A stretch of 43,481 nucleotides of DNA. Source: a virus. Position numbers and translations under genes: made by a program. Below are positions 18,470 through 26,446 of this stretch, one piece after another (the first letter of the stretch is position 1; every line of letters starts with the position of its first letter). Where the stretch lies: positions 1 through 43,481 of the IMG/VR virus record IMGVR_UViG_3300030388_001030. The stretch is one strand, 5' to 3'. The notes under the pieces were generated by a model. The model saw only the letters and a program-made list of their open reading frames with translations, did no database searches and was not told the DNA's origin.

Positions 18470-18994
18470 ATGGCAAATATAACATCATACCCAGCATTAT
18501 CTACAGTAACAAGTGGGGATTTAATAGTTATTTCCGATGTTAGTACAACTAATAACGCTACTAAAACTACAACAGTAGGTAAGCTAGCAAGTTTTATAGG
18601 TTCTACAGAAGCATTAGGGTATAAGACCTACGCTGTTGAGCTTTCTAACTTTGGTGGTGGTGCAGTTGCGCCTACAGCCACGGTTATGCAAAACACTTTA
18701 GGTGTTATAGCATGGACACGGACTAGTGTAGGAAAATATGTTGGTACATTGACTGATGCTTTCAAGGGATCTAAAACACTTATTACAACGCAAACACAAG
18801 TCGTTGCAAATCCCTCTATAGGGGCCAATGGCGTAAATGGGGTAACTGACACAAATGAATGGCCTGCTCAAGTAGTAGCTTCTGTTGCCTCGGTAAATAC
18901 CGTTGGACTGGATCATTTTGTGCTAGCCCAAACAGGGGCCGCGACTAAGTCGGATAATATAAAAATATTTTTAGAAATTAAAGTTTACGACTAA
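18470..18994 (+). CDS. Unknown right-arm protein, probably virion-associated
   Basis: A 174-residue Thr/Ser/Ala/Val-rich protein. The N-terminus 'LSTVTSGDLIVISDVSTTNN' followed by 'KTTTVGKLASFIG' resembles the start of phage structural/fibre proteins that carry a 'DL..isDvS' repeat before the mature domain. The rest is beta-rich with no cysteine. First gene of the right arm, separated from the next by an 82-base stretch containing a short hairpin. Likely structural, by composition and setting. Confidence 0.7.
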   Translation: MANITSYPALSTVTSGDLIVISDVSTTNNATKTTTVGKLASFIGSTEALGYKTYAVELSNFGGGAVAPTATVMQNTLGVIAWTRTSVGKYVGTLTDAFKGSKTLITTQTQVVANPSIGANGVNGVTDTNEWPAQVVASVASVNTVGLDHFVLAQTGAATKSDNIKIFLEIKVYD

Positions 18995-19076
18995 AAACAA
19001 ATAAAACCAAGTAATAATAAGCACATACCCTGCTCGGGTGAGAGCAAAACCAAATGTCTAATTAAAACCAAAACCA

Positions 19077-19397
19077 ATGACATTATATTATAAGACTGAC
19101 ACGTGGTCTAGTCAACCAAATCAATTATCCCAAGACCAGATAGATTGGTGGAAGCACTTATCAGAAAAGAAAAACTGGAGAATTGTTCAACTACCTAATG
19201 GATTTTACCAAACAGAATATAAAGATCCAGATTGTAACTGCAATCCAGAAAAAGATACGTGCTGCGAAAATTGGTTAGATGTAACTAGAAGAGAAACCAT
19301 TGAGTCAGCTGAAGCAGCTATTAATGGTAGCATCGAACATTACGCAGCAAAACTAGAGTTCGTTAAAGGACCTAAGGTAGTAAAAACCTTTAAGTAA
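19077..19397 (+). CDS. Unknown protein with a Cys-rich centre
   Basis: A 106-residue protein. Trp-rich N-terminus ('QIDWWKHLSEKKNW'), then 'DPDCNCNPEKDTCCENW' with four clustered cysteines (a possible metal or disulfide site), then a helix. Lies between the first structural-type gene and the chaperonin genes. No family recognised. Confidence 0.68.
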   Translation: MTLYYKTDTWSSQPNQLSQDQIDWWKHLSEKKNWRIVQLPNGFYQTEYKDPDCNCNPEKDTCCENWLDVTRRETIESAEAAINGSIEHYAAKLEFVKGPKVVKTFK

Positions 19398-19422
19398 TAA
19401 TTAAATCAAATTAAATTAAATC

Positions 19423-20970
19423 ATGGCAGACGCTATAGTAAAGAACCTTAACTTCGGAGACGAAGCTAGAGATCAAATATTTAAAGGAATAGAGAAACTC
19501 ACAAAAGCTGTTAGCTCCACACTTGGGGCTAGCGGTAAATGTGTTATACTAGAAGACACGAGTGGTAAGCCACTTATTACAAAAGACGGTGTTACGGTTG
19601 CAGATGCTATATTTCTTAGAGACCCAGTAGAAAACATAGGGGCTACACTTTTGAAAGAAGCAGCACGCAAGACTGTTAAAGAGGCTGGTGACGGTACCAC
19701 CACCGCGACTATCTTGGCCCACGCTATAATAGACGAGGCATACAAGCAAAACGATAAAGACGTTAGGGCTATAAAAGAACAGATACTAAAGGGTGTAGAT
19801 ATAGTTATTAAAGAACTAGAAAACCAATCTGTACCTGTAAAAGACAAGATAGACGATATAGCCATCATATCTACAAACAACGACAAAGAACTAGGTTCTA
19901 TAATAGCAGATGCTTTTAAAAGAGTAGGTGACGCAGGCTTAGTGGTAATGGAGCCTTCAGCCGAAGGTGAAACAAGCGTTGAAGTAGTAGAAGGCGTAGA
20001 GTACAATAAAGGATTATTAAACCCTAATTTTATAACAAACAAAGAAACTGGTACAGCAGAGCTAGACAATCCTTTAGTTCTACTTATAGATTCTAAAGTT
20101 GATTCAATAAGACAGATACAGCCAGTACTAGAACATGTTATAAAAACAAAAGAACCTTTATTAATCATAGGTGAAGTAGAAGCAAATGTTATGTCTGCAC
20201 TACTTATGAATAAAATGAAAGGTAATATAAAGATAAACGTTTTAGATTCTCCGGCATATGGATTAAGACGTAAAGAGATACTAGATGACTTAGCTTTACT
20301 AACAGGAGCTACCGTTGTAAATGAAGACTTAGGTGATGATTTAAGCTCTATAGAAGTAGATTACTTAGGACGATGTATTAAAGTTGTAACAGAAAACGAC
20401 AAGTCAATAATTAGAGTTGAGAAAGATTCAGAAGAAGTTGAGTCTATAATAAACCAGATAAGATCTAAGTTATTAGAAACTAACAAAGAACATGTTAGAG
20501 TAGGTTTAGAGCAAAGACTAGCTAGACTAAGCGCTAAGGTAGCGGTGGTTAAAGTTGGCGCTAATTCAGCTATTGAATTAAAAGAAAAACAAGATAGAGT
20601 AGAAGACGCTATATGCGCTACAAGAGCTGCGATAAAAGAAGGTATAGTACCAGGTGGTGGTATAGCTTTATTAAATGCTTCAAAGTCTTTAGATAAAAAA
20701 GTACCTGGACAAAGCATATTAAGAAAAGCTATCAAAGCACCGTATAAAACAATTTTGCACAACGCTGGTTTAGAGGTTGATGAACCTAAAAACAAAGGCG
20801 AAGGCATAAACGTGGTTACAGGAAATATGGTAAATATGATTAAGGCTGGTATTATAGATCCGCTACTTGTAACAAAGAGCGCCTTGAAAAACGCAGCTTC
20901 AGTAGCGACAACAATACTATCAACTGATTGTGTAATTAATAATATGAGAATTGATGAAAGCAGTAGGTAG
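19423..20970 (+). CDS. groEL: Phage GroEL-type (group I) chaperonin
   Basis: A 515-residue chaperonin subunit (E. coli GroEL is 548) expected to form rings that fold phage proteins, probably the capsid or tail proteins encoded downstream. Equatorial ATP-site motifs are present: 'STLGASGKCV' (32-41, cf. TLGPKGRNV), Asp55 in 'TKDGVTVA', 'AGDGTTTAT' (88-96), and 'VEDAICATRAAIKEGIVPGGG' in outline, containing the hydrolytic Asp. The apical-domain order ('GVEYNKGLLNPNF', 'PLLIIGEVE') is kept. The C-terminus lacks the GGM repeat tail. It overlaps the GroES gene by 17 bases. Phage chaperonins are uncommon, so this is a useful lineage marker. Confidence 0.96.
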   Translation: MADAIVKNLNFGDEARDQIFKGIEKLTKAVSSTLGASGKCVILEDTSGKPLITKDGVTVADAIFLRDPVENIGATLLKEAARKTVKEAGDGTTTATILAHAIIDEAYKQNDKDVRAIKEQILKGVDIVIKELENQSVPVKDKIDDIAIISTNNDKELGSIIADAFKRVGDAGLVVMEPSAEGETSVEVVEGVEYNKGLLNPNFITNKETGTAELDNPLVLLIDSKVDSIRQIQPVLEHVIKTKEPLLIIGEVEANVMSALLMNKMKGNIKINVLDSPAYGLRRKEILDDLALLTGATVVNEDLGDDLSSIEVDYLGRCIKVVTENDKSIIRVEKDSEEVESIINQIRSKLLETNKEHVRVGLEQRLARLSAKVAVVKVGANSAIELKEKQDRVEDAICATRAAIKEGIVPGGGIALLNASKSLDKKVPGQSILRKAIKAPYKTILHNAGLEVDEPKNKGEGINVVTGNMVNMIKAGIIDPLLVTKSALKNAASVATTILSTDCVINNMRIDESSR

Positions 20971-21211
20971 TTATTTATTAGTTAATAAACTAGAAAAGAA
21001 AACAACTAAAACCAAAGGAGGTTTGTTGTTATCTGAAAACGATAGAGATGATATTAGATACGTTCAAGCAGAAGTAATAGATCCAGGTGATCAATCGTTT
21101 CTAAAAAAGAATGATCATATATTTTATGACAAACATGCTGGTCACAATATAGAGCATGGTGATAAAAAATTACAAGTAATAAAAGTTCAAGACATTGTCG
21201 TTGTGATATGA
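20954..21211 (+). CDS. groES: Phage GroES-type co-chaperonin
   Basis: An 85-residue single-domain Cpn10. Start taken as the ATG at 20954; an in-frame TTG at 20951 precedes it. It has the mobile-loop region 'KKTTKTKGGLLLSEN' with the hydrophobic tripeptide (LLL for IVL) that docks onto GroEL, then 'AEVIDPGD', then 'KKNDHIFYDKHAGHNIEHGD' and 'IKVQDIVVVI', matching the Cpn10 order. Slightly shorter than E. coli GroES (97). It overlaps groEL by 17 bases and the next gene by 4, so the chaperonin pair is one translational unit, with ES after EL (the reverse of the usual bacterial order). Confidence 0.92.
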   Translation: MKAVGSYLLVNKLEKKTTKTKGGLLLSENDRDDIRYVQAEVIDPGDQSFLKKNDHIFYDKHAGHNIEHGDKKLQVIKVQDIVVVI

Positions 21212-21654
21212 AAAGGCTAGAAGCAGGAGATTTAAAAGATTTCAATCTGCTGAAACATTACCGTACGATACGCAAATGGGCCTGTAGAAACAACGACTTA
21301 ACTGACGCTGAGCTTGAGTTACTTATATATTTAGATTGTATAGACATGTTTACAATCGATGATTTTAAAATGGGGAGTTATTCATTTAGCTGGAATAACA
21401 GAAGATGGAACAAGCTTATTCAAGAAGACTGGATAACGGTTTGGAGAAAAAGAAACAGAACAACCCAGAAATATAATATATATAAAGTTTCTTTTAAGGG
21501 TAAGCAACTTATCAGTAGGGTCTATAGAATAATGACTGGAGAAGATGATATACCTACAAGTGAAAGAAGAAACTCTATAATGCAAGGAAAAACATATATG
21601 GATAAAGTATTACAAACATCTGTGTATAATGTTAATAGAGATAAAAACAGATAA
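21208..21654 (+). CDS. Winged-helix-like protein
   Basis: A 148-residue basic protein. 'LKHYRTIRKWACRNNDLTDAELELLIYL' (helix-helix), 'FTIDDFKMGSYSFSWNNRRWNKLIQEDWI' (recognition-type helix), and the hairpin-like 'VWRKRNRTTQKYNIYKVSFKGKQL' give the alpha-beta wing order of MarR/PadR-like folds. DNA binding is likely. The tail has a Lys/Arg-rich end ('SERRNSIMQGKTYMDKVL'). I recall similar proteins near virion genes in marine phages. A regulator of late genes is possible, as is a structural role. Confidence 0.7.
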   Translation: MKRLEAGDLKDFNLLKHYRTIRKWACRNNDLTDAELELLIYLDCIDMFTIDDFKMGSYSFSWNNRRWNKLIQEDWITVWRKRNRTTQKYNIYKVSFKGKQLISRVYRIMTGEDDIPTSERRNSIMQGKTYMDKVLQTSVYNVNRDKNR

Positions 21655-21657
21655 ATT

Positions 21658-22155
21658 ATGGCATCAGGAACAGCATCAGCAGCAGCAGGCATGAGTGGTG
21701 GATCATCAGCAGGAGGAGTAGGAGGAAATATACCAAAGATTCCCGGGATGTTTGGGAATACCCTTGAGCGTCTCCGTCAGCAGCAAATGGACAAAACAGC
21801 TACAGCAAGTGCTACGGCAAGAGCTGGCGCGCGAGGACTTGGAGGCGGCATAGGAAAAAGAATGGGCTCAATAGAATCTAGACTAGACGCTCTGGAAGGA
21901 GGCGGCGAAGGTGGAGGCTCCGCACAGTCAGTACAGCCTATACAAGAGTTTGTTCAAGGCGGTAGTTTTGGTCAGGCATCTACACCACCACCTGCACCAG
22001 TAGCGGCTGGATCATTAAACGCGTCAGCATCACCTGGATCATTACAAGAAGCAATGCCTTCTCCTGGAGACCCTGCTGCAGATATGTTTGGAACAGAATT
22101 TATGAGAAGTGCATCTGTTGGTGCAGCAAAAATGAGAATGAATAAAAAAATATAA
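21658..22155 (+). CDS. Gly/Ala/Ser-rich low-complexity protein, probably virion
   Basis: A 165-residue protein dominated by Gly, Ala, Ser and Pro, disordered at both ends. One helical segment in the middle ('RMGSIESRLDALEGG') could form a short coiled coil. 'TATASATARAGARGLGGG' suggests a flexible linker. It opens a run of small virion-type genes. Function unknown. Confidence 0.68.
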   Translation: MASGTASAAAGMSGGSSAGGVGGNIPKIPGMFGNTLERLRQQQMDKTATASATARAGARGLGGGIGKRMGSIESRLDALEGGGEGGGSAQSVQPIQEFVQGGSFGQASTPPPAPVAAGSLNASASPGSLQEAMPSPGDPAADMFGTEFMRSASVGAAKMRMNKKI

Positions 22156-22156
22156 C

Positions 22157-22366
22157 ATGGATTTAAAAAGTAGAATGATTATTGACACGCCTCAGCTACA
22201 GGGTCAAGTAGGAGAAAATGCTATATGGGACGGCCCATTAAACTTAGCTGCTTTTCCAAAAGGTAAAGGAAGTTCTAGCGGTATAACAGGTATGAAGCTC
22301 AATCACGCTGGTGTGCCTTACAAACCATTAAACGCTGTTCTTTGTGCACAGGGAAAAGAATATTAA
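22157..22366 (+). CDS. Small protein, unknown, probably virion
   Basis: A 69-residue protein with a folded-looking segment 'LQGQVGENAIWDGPLNLAAF' and 'GVPYKPLNAVLCAQGKEY'. One base after the previous stop. Composition (Gly/Asn/Pro/Ala) is typical of minor virion proteins. No motif. Confidence 0.62.
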   Translation: MDLKSRMIIDTPQLQGQVGENAIWDGPLNLAAFPKGKGSSSGITGMKLNHAGVPYKPLNAVLCAQGKEY

Positions 22367-22384
22367 TATAATAAAAGAATTAAA

Positions 22385-22684
22385 ATGGGACAATACGGAA
22401 ATCAACCAGATTTTGGAACAGAAGCAGATGATGATGTTCAAATAGTTACAAAAGCACAAAGTGATGTGCGAACAGGATTCTTAGGAGGAGCTTGTTTGTA
22501 TGTAGGGACAGGTGGAGACATTAACGTGATTATAGCGGGCACTAGAGGTGGTGGACAGCCTTATGATACTATATTTTTTAAAGCCGTACCATCTGGATCT
22601 ATACTACCTGTAATAGTAGATTATGTTGCTGACACAGGTCCAAAAGGAGCAACAACCGCAGCTGATCTTGTAGCCTTAAAATAA
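22385..22684 (+). CDS. Small conserved-type phage structural protein
   Basis: A 99-residue beta-rich protein. The pattern 'GGACLYVGTGGDINVIIAGT' ... 'FFKAVPSGSILPVIVDYV' ... 'GATTAADLVALK' is one I recognise as recurring in small phage virion-associated proteins next to fibre genes, where a C-terminal 'TtAxdivAL' motif is typical. Probably a decoration or fibre-adaptor protein. Confidence 0.72.
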   Translation: MGQYGNQPDFGTEADDDVQIVTKAQSDVRTGFLGGACLYVGTGGDINVIIAGTRGGGQPYDTIFFKAVPSGSILPVIVDYVADTGPKGATTAADLVALK

Positions 22685-22685
22685 T

Positions 22686-23582
22686 ATGGCAGTAGGTAAC
22701 AGCATGGGAATAGGTATCCCAATGGTAAACTTAGGCTTAGGAGGCGGAGGCGGCGGTGGCGGAGGCTTCTTGCTAGATGACTACCCAAATACAAATGGGC
22801 ACTCTTATTCACTAAGACAGCTAAGCTCTACTATTACAAATGTTGTTAGAGTTAGGCGAAATAGCGATAACACAGAACAAGACTTTTCTGCAACTGGAAT
22901 AACAGACGGAACACTAGCTAGTTTCTGTGGAGTGGGTGAAGGCTTTGTTACTAAATGGTATGATCAAAGTAACATCTCTGATGTTATAAATTTTACCGCT
23001 CTACAACAACCTAAAATAGTTTCAGGCGGATCTGTGTTGCTTGAAAATGGAAAACCTTGTATAGAGTTCGATGGAATAGATGATTCCCTGCAAGTTCTTA
23101 TTTTCCCGCAAAGTAGTGGCGCTTATTACTTGTTTGCAGTAAACACTTTTGTCTCAGGACCTGGACCAGGAGAACCTCAAGTATATATGTACGGTCTTAA
23201 AGCAGACGTGCCTGCACCCTTTACTGGAAATAGCAGTATTAGATGGAATGGACTTGGGGCTGAGTTTCGAGGTTCTTCAGACCTTAGTTTTATTGTGCAG
23301 CAAGGAGTTCAATCTCTTTACTACGCTCGTCAACAAGCAGGTCCAGGGCCTTTTAGCGGCTCAACTATAAAAGTAAACCAAACCCAAAATCCGTTAATTG
23401 GCTTTACTGACAACGGATTTTCATTAGGCAGGAACACGATAGTTTTAGGAAACAATCCAAACAATTATGCAGGCCAAAATAGTAATATAAAGCTTCAGGA
23501 ATTTATATTATACCTTGCTGATCCAGGACCAGCCGAAACCCCTATTCAAGTCGATATTAATACTTATTATTCTGTATATTAA
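22686..23582 (+). CDS. Fibre-type protein with arabinofuranosidase-B-like/lectin fold domain
   Basis: A 298-residue protein. After a Gly-rich linker (residues ~17-28), the segment 'YSLRQLSSTITNVVRVRRNSDNTEQDF' in outline, then 'GFVTKWYDQSN', 'QPKIVSGGSVLLENGKPCIEFDG', matches the sugar-binding/LamG-like domain found in phage tail fibres and AbfB-type enzymes. In phages it usually works in host-surface recognition. It overlaps the next gene by one base; that gene encodes a related domain, so they are probably paralogues that assemble together. Confidence 0.78.
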   Translation: MAVGNSMGIGIPMVNLGLGGGGGGGGGFLLDDYPNTNGHSYSLRQLSSTITNVVRVRRNSDNTEQDFSATGITDGTLASFCGVGEGFVTKWYDQSNISDVINFTALQQPKIVSGGSVLLENGKPCIEFDGIDDSLQVLIFPQSSGAYYLFAVNTFVSGPGPGEPQVYMYGLKADVPAPFTGNSSIRWNGLGAEFRGSSDLSFIVQQGVQSLYYARQQAGPGPFSGSTIKVNQTQNPLIGFTDNGFSLGRNTIVLGNNPNNYAGQNSNIKLQEFILYLADPGPAETPIQVDINTYYSVY

Positions 23583-24562
23583 TGGAAGTAAACATACTAG
23601 GTTATAAATTTTCAGAAAAAGAACTGGCTGAGGAAACAAGGTCAGTATTGGTAGTGGAAAAAGAACTTCCAAGAAAAATAGCGGATGTTACTACATACTG
23701 GCAGAACTATGAAGAAGCAAGTCTTAATAAACCGCCTTTCTGGTACATGCTACATGACAAGTCTTTGGATGGTGCTTTGGGTGAACCAGCGAAGTTTACA
23801 GTGACAATTCCAGAAGAATCGTTCTTTAACAGCTTTGGAGAAGCCATAAGCGCATATTCGCTTAGAAACCTTACAAGTAATCCAGAACAATTTGTTGTTA
23901 GAGTCTCAACAGGGTTTGGCCCTGAGCCAGCGGAATATGATTTAACTGAATCACAAATTAATCTTAAATATCTTCTAGGTCTAGGCCTGGACTTACAGGT
24001 TATAAAATGGTACGATCAAGCTGGAACAGATCAGTCTTTGATAGCTACAGATGTTAAAACAGCACCATATATATTAAGCAAGGGTGAAATGTTCTTTGAG
24101 GGTTTAAGGCCAGCAATACATTTTGAGAACGGTAATCAATTACAATTAATAGCTGTTTTAAAACCAGTAAAAGATAATATAAGAATCTATAATGTATCAT
24201 CTTACTCTGATAAGCAAGTAGCAGGTGTAGAGGGCAATTCTCTTTTATACAATGCAAGCAATTTTATAACTTTTCCAATAATAAGTTGGTTGCCAGACAA
24301 CATACTAAAGATGCTTTCAAGAAACCCTATTACTCAAAACGGGGTAGCTTTTGAACCAGAGGAAGATAGGTTTGGACCATTTAAAAGTCCATTATCAAAC
24401 TTAAATTTATATCAAATAAAAAACGCTTTAAATTCTCCGATTAATTTTGGGTTTGGTAACGCTGTAAATATGAATATGTGTGAGTTTATTTTATACCCAG
24501 ACGAAAATACAAATATAACAAGCATAACCAAGAATATTACCGATTTTTATAAAATAATATAA
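23582..24562 (+). CDS. Second fibre-type protein, paralogue of the preceding gene
   Basis: A 326-residue protein. It repeats the landmarks of its neighbour in the same order: 'AYSLRNLTSNPEQFVVRVS', 'VIKWYDQAG', 'PYILSKGEMFFEGLRPAIHFENG', and 'MCEFILYPDENTN' near the end (cf. 'LQEFILYLADPG'). The N-terminal ~70 residues are unrelated and look like an attachment part. The divergence suggests old duplication and possibly different glycan targets. Likely tail-fibre or spike component. Confidence 0.75.
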   Translation: MEVNILGYKFSEKELAEETRSVLVVEKELPRKIADVTTYWQNYEEASLNKPPFWYMLHDKSLDGALGEPAKFTVTIPEESFFNSFGEAISAYSLRNLTSNPEQFVVRVSTGFGPEPAEYDLTESQINLKYLLGLGLDLQVIKWYDQAGTDQSLIATDVKTAPYILSKGEMFFEGLRPAIHFENGNQLQLIAVLKPVKDNIRIYNVSSYSDKQVAGVEGNSLLYNASNFITFPIISWLPDNILKMLSRNPITQNGVAFEPEEDRFGPFKSPLSNLNLYQIKNALNSPINFGFGNAVNMNMCEFILYPDENTNITSITKNITDFYKII

Positions 24563-24612
24563 AACAAGTTTTTTAAAATTACCACCTAAACCAAAACTAT
24601 AAAAAACAAAAT

Positions 24613-25203
24613 ATGTCAGTAAACGAACAAGGACACCAAGGAAAATACAGCGGAAACTCTAGACACACTAGAGTAACAAGTCAAAACTTTGCCGCCACAA
24701 GAAGAGACGATCAAGCGCACATGCAATATCTAAAAGAAGATGTAGATTATGATGACAAGCACGGTCATAGCGATATAGATATGACAGCCGACGAGAAGCA
24801 TATATCTAAACTAGCAGGTGATCTAAAATACGATGACAAACATCACGGAGCTGCCAGACACACTAGTGCTCATTCTACTGAAGAGTATATGGAACGCAAA
24901 GACAAAGCTATAAAAGCTAATGCTGGTCCAGCTCAAAGCCAAGACAGAAGCTTAAGTCTTGGGGTCAATGCTAATAGAGGCAAGCCAAGTGAGGATAACC
25001 CAAACCCGCCAGTAGATTATTCAGCTAACGCTAACTTTAGCCCGATACCTAGATTTAATATATCAGCTAATGCCAATTCTCAAGGCAATTATGGGTTTGG
25101 ACTTGCAGGTAACTCTAAAAGCGATCAAACAACCTGGGCAGCTAATTTCAATAGAGAAAATGGCAACAATAATGTAAGCGCTAACGCTACGTTTAAATTT
25201 TAA
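24613..25203 (+). CDS. His/Asp-rich protein with C-terminal beta-strand repeats
   Basis: A 196-residue polar protein. The first half is charged and His-rich ('DDKHGHSDIDMTADEKH', 'YDDKHHGAARHTSAHS'), with a twice-occurring 'YDDKH' unit. The second half alternates short 'xANANFSP', 'ISANANS', 'FGLAGNS', 'WAANFNR', 'VSANATFKF' strands, ending in Phe, a pattern seen in amyloid-like or outer-membrane beta-barrel proteins. Such a design in a phage could be a virion internal/ejection protein that forms a channel in the outer membrane. That is speculative; no homologue is recognised. Confidence 0.68.
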   Translation: MSVNEQGHQGKYSGNSRHTRVTSQNFAATRRDDQAHMQYLKEDVDYDDKHGHSDIDMTADEKHISKLAGDLKYDDKHHGAARHTSAHSTEEYMERKDKAIKANAGPAQSQDRSLSLGVNANRGKPSEDNPNPPVDYSANANFSPIPRFNISANANSQGNYGFGLAGNSKSDQTTWAANFNRENGNNNVSANATFKF

Positions 25204-25242
25204 AAAAACAGATAGGACTGTACAAACCTAGCCAAACATAAA

Positions 25243-25270
25243 CAAAAACAAAAACAAAAACAAAAACAAA
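25243..25270 (+). repeat. CAAAAA tandem repeat in the leader of the next gene
   Basis: About 4.7 perfect copies of CAAAAA run up to the ATG at 25271. It likely works as an unstructured, A-rich ribosome-entry leader, since no Shine-Dalgarno sequence is present. Slippage could change copy number. Confidence 0.9.
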
Positions 25271-25549
25271 ATGGCAAAATTTATCGCAATTAAATCTTCA
25301 GGTGCTGGACTAGCAGGTGGAGATGTGTTATTAGGAGTAGAAGGAATTATAAGCGTAGACGCAGGGTCAGCAACAACAACTGTAGTTGAGTATGATGCTA
25401 AAAAAATAACAATCACTCATTTAACCGTAGGCACAACTCCTTCAGTAAGAGATGCAGTTAACGCAGCATTGACGGCTAACCCAGGTGGGGTTAAAGCTAG
25501 AGTACAGCTACCAGTAGGTATTACTGTAGCCAAAATAGTAACAACATAA
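25271..25549 (+). CDS. Small beta-rich structural-type protein
   Basis: A 92-residue protein starting MAKFIAIKSSGAGLAGGDVL; Ala/Gly/Val/Thr-rich, no Trp or Cys. 'VEYDAKKITITHLTVG' then 'SVRDAVNAALTANPGGV' give beta-alpha alternation. The composition and strong A-rich leader suggest an abundant virion protein (head decoration or tail tube class). No specific family recognised. Confidence 0.72.
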   Translation: MAKFIAIKSSGAGLAGGDVLLGVEGIISVDAGSATTTVVEYDAKKITITHLTVGTTPSVRDAVNAALTANPGGVKARVQLPVGITVAKIVTT

Positions 25550-25551
25550 TA

Positions 25552-25719
25552 ATGAAGCCTAAAGGGCTGGGAGATAGCATAGCTAACTTCACACACAAAA
25601 CAGGTATTAAGCACGTCGTTGACATTGTCTCTGACGGGCTTAATATTAATTGTGGTTGTAATAACAGGCAAGAGTGGTTTAATAACAAATTTCCTTATAG
25701 AAACAAGAATGGCATTTAG
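25552..25719 (+). CDS. 55-residue protein with CGC motif
   Basis: Frame MKPKGLGDSIANFTHKTGIK..., ending 'NCGCNNRQEWFNNKFPYRN'. The layout 'GLGDxI..xTxxTGIKxxVD...CGCxxRxxxxNxxFPY' is one I recognise from small phage proteins of unknown role found among tail/structural genes. Two cysteines at CGC spacing could bind metal. Begins 2 bases after the previous stop and overlaps the next gene by 11. Confidence 0.7.
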   Translation: MKPKGLGDSIANFTHKTGIKHVVDIVSDGLNINCGCNNRQEWFNNKFPYRNKNGI

Positions 25720-26041
25720 CATAAAATCTTTTTTTAATCTTAACAAAATGAATACATCTGTGTTTGAAAGAGACATGGGTGATGATCCCGTGTTTGCAAG
25801 AACACCTAAAAATGGAGTTATTATTTTAAATGAAAATGCTGTTAAAGATTCTAGTAAAAAAGAATTAGACAATACCATAGCACATGAACAAGTACACGTT
25901 GACCAATTTAAAAATGGTGAACTAGATTACAATGTTGGTGCTGGTAAGGTCATGTTTAAAGGAAAAGAATATGATTACTCTGTTATGCAAGCAGGTAAAG
26001 GTCCTTGGGAAAAGCCAGCGTATGCTGCGGAAAAAAAGTAG
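25709..26041 (+). CDS. Small protein with HExxH (zinc metallopeptidase-like) motif
   Basis: A 110-residue protein; start at 25709 (MAFSIKSFF) rather than the in-frame upstream codon at 25619, which would overlap the 55-residue gene. It carries 'TIAHEQVHVDQF' (HEQVH, residues ~57-61), the zinc-binding signature of minimal metallopeptidases, followed by 'YNVGAGKVMFKGKEYDY'. The third zinc ligand is not obvious. It could be a protease that matures virion proteins or trims cell-surface proteins, or a family that keeps only the fold. No signal peptide. Confidence 0.66.
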   Translation: MAFSIKSFFNLNKMNTSVFERDMGDDPVFARTPKNGVIILNENAVKDSSKKELDNTIAHEQVHVDQFKNGELDYNVGAGKVMFKGKEYDYSVMQAGKGPWEKPAYAAEKK

Positions 26042-26096
26042 CTTGTTAATATTTCGTGTAATCATATAATAAAGAATAACAATTAAATCCAATTAT

Positions 26097-26441
26097 ATGA
26101 AAAAATTAATTATTGCATTATTTATTACGCTATCTTCATTGAGCCTTAAAGCTCAAGAGGAGTTTAACGGGATGTGGAAAAACGAAGCATCTCATTCAAT
26201 AAAAACAATACTCGCTTCACCATATTCTATACTTAGTTGCAACAGCACTTCATTTTCAGATTTTCATATTATTAACGAACAAGTAATACATAAATCTGCA
26301 AAAAGCTTTACAACAATTTTAGAAAACACAGCTAATGGTTACGAGGTTGAAATAGAATACATATTAATAAACAAAGACTCTATATTAAGCAAATACACAG
26401 GCGATCATACAGGAGCATACATACTAACGAAGATATACTAA
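26097..26441 (+). CDS. Secreted protein with Bacteroidetes-style signal peptide
   Basis: A 114-residue protein. Basic 'MKK', a hydrophobic core ('LIIALFITLSSLSL') and a cleavage site at 'LKA|QEE' make a clear Sec signal peptide of the style usual in Bacteroidetes. The mature ~95 residues begin 'EEFNGMWKNEASHSIKTIL' and are strand-rich, suggesting a small beta-barrel or lipocalin-like fold. It would act in the periplasm or at the cell surface, perhaps in superinfection exclusion or envelope modification (inference). Preceded by 55 bases with a TATAAT-containing segment (26061-26080), so it may have its own promoter. Confidence 0.76.
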   Translation: MKKLIIALFITLSSLSLKAQEEFNGMWKNEASHSIKTILASPYSILSCNSTSFSDFHIINEQVIHKSAKSFTTILENTANGYEVEIEYILINKDSILSKYTGDHTGAYILTKIY

Positions 26442-26446
26442 AAGTA

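Noticed and set aside
19473-20168. 231-residue minus-strand frame inside groEL (and the one at 20361-20807)
   Set aside because: Ser-rich, antisense to strongly conserved chaperonin motifs; no leader and no neighbours on that strand.
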